Below the pieces are notes generated by a model. The model was not told the DNA's origin, ran no database searches, and saw only the letters and a program-made list of their open reading frames with translations. This document shows positions 37,647-37,988 of a stretch of 37,988 nt of DNA, piece by piece. The stretch's first letter is position 1. Every line of letters starts with the position of its first letter. This DNA is from a virus, in IMG/VR virus record IMGVR_UViG_3300035703_000211, positions 1-37,988 of that record; one strand, 5' to 3'. A program made the position numbers and the translations under genes.

Positions 37647-37988
37647 AGGAACTGGACAACCTGGAACGGGTCGGCGTGACGGGCATCCTCGCCATTCTGG
37701 GCGTCGTGATGTTCCTGTTTCTAGTGCCGTCTTCAACATGGATGACGGTCAACCGAATGGACGTTCGGGACGCGGCGTCATGCAAGGCGCTGACAGTAGA
37801 CTATGACAGGACGTTCCGCCGCGCGTTCGACGGGGCCTACCGGATCGAAGTGGACAACGTGACGGGCGGCAAGGTCGAACTGGTCTACGCAACGCAATGG
37901 ACGCCCGTTCGCTTCAACCCCGAACGCACGTTGCCCGACCCCGTGTCGCTTGAATGGTTCGTCGGCCCCGGCGTTTGCGACTTCATCA
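37643..37988 (+). CDS. Membrane-anchored protein, N-terminal part (right-end, variant allele), continues into window start
   Basis: The GTG at 37643 has GGAGGG seven bases upstream. The first 34 residues include a membrane helix (GVTGILAILGVVMFLFLVP). Codons from 37745 are identical to those from base 2 through base 123, after which this copy differs in 10 of the next 41 residues, mostly conservatively, and then runs off the window. It is the allele of the protein at 2-355. The right terminus is therefore a variant of the left, not a second gene in tandem with visible spacing. Confidence 0.75.
   Translation, partial: MKELDNLERVGVTGILAILGVVMFLFLVPSSTWMTVNRMDVRDAASCKALTVDYDRTFRRAFDGAYRIEVDNVTGGKVELVYATQWTPVRFNPERTLPDPVSLEWFVGPGVCDFI
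37744..37988. repeat. Terminal repeat: 123 bases identical to the window start, then a diverged copy
   Basis: Bases 1-123 equal 37744-37866 exactly. From 124/37867 on they differ at many third codon positions but still encode a very similar protein. The unit length is 37743 bases. The pattern fits a circular or terminally redundant genome assembled through a spot of strain variation. Confidence 0.85.

Overview
The window is essentially one complete genome of a temperate, short-tailed (podovirus-type) phage with a P22-like virion module. The host is probably an alphaproteobacterium of the Rhodobacteraceae type (Paracoccus/Rhodobacter/Roseobacter-like). This rests on the high GC content, GC-rich third codon positions, tightly overlapping ATGA/GTGA/TGATG gene junctions, and an integrase whose N-terminal 'YFRKKG..RLP' module is typical of that group. 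The host is inferred; no bacterial flank is visible. The first 123 bases recur exactly at 37744-37866 and then diverge into a homologous allele of the same gene. The sequence therefore reads as a circularly closing or terminally redundant genome of about 37.74 kb whose last 122 bases come from a variant.

Layout. (1) 1-3683, plus strand: end of a membrane-anchored protein, two membrane proteins, an M15 peptidase endolysin, a holin candidate and two tail fibre/spike genes. (2) 3775-10448, minus strand: one long leftward operon of about 20 very small genes, ending with the tyrosine integrase and an HNH endonuclease. It is driven by a promoter at 10487-10515 that carries repressor-like operators. 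(3) 10588-11318: the immunity switch, with an XRE repressor (minus), a divergent Cro-like gene (plus), shared operator motifs and a possible leaderless small gene. (4) 11315-20537, plus: early/replication operon with two DNA methyltransferases, an XRE-sigma4 fusion regulator, an HD phosphohydrolase, RusA resolvase, an SSB-like protein, a prim-pol/helicase, an iteron-like repeat cluster that may be the origin, and a NusG-like antiterminator. (5) 20583-21227: four small genes including a Lar-like antirestriction candidate. (6) 21523-36187, plus: packaging and virion module in P22 order (TerS, TerL, portal, scaffold, coat, gp4-like, gp10-like, needle candidate, three ejection-type proteins with an embedded virion M15 peptidase). 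(7) 36090-36338, minus: a small membrane protein placed where P22 carries its superinfection-exclusion/immI genes. (8) 36367-37988, plus: tail fibre and membrane proteins running into the start of the window.

How it works together. The repressor and Cro act at shared operator-like sites to choose lysogeny (leftward operon with integrase) or lysis. Early genes modify phage DNA, adjust nucleotides and replicate the genome. The NusG-like protein just upstream of the late block is a good candidate for late antitermination. Late genes build a P22-type capsid and ejectosome, and the wrap-around lysis cassette releases progeny. Most small leftward genes have no recognisable function.
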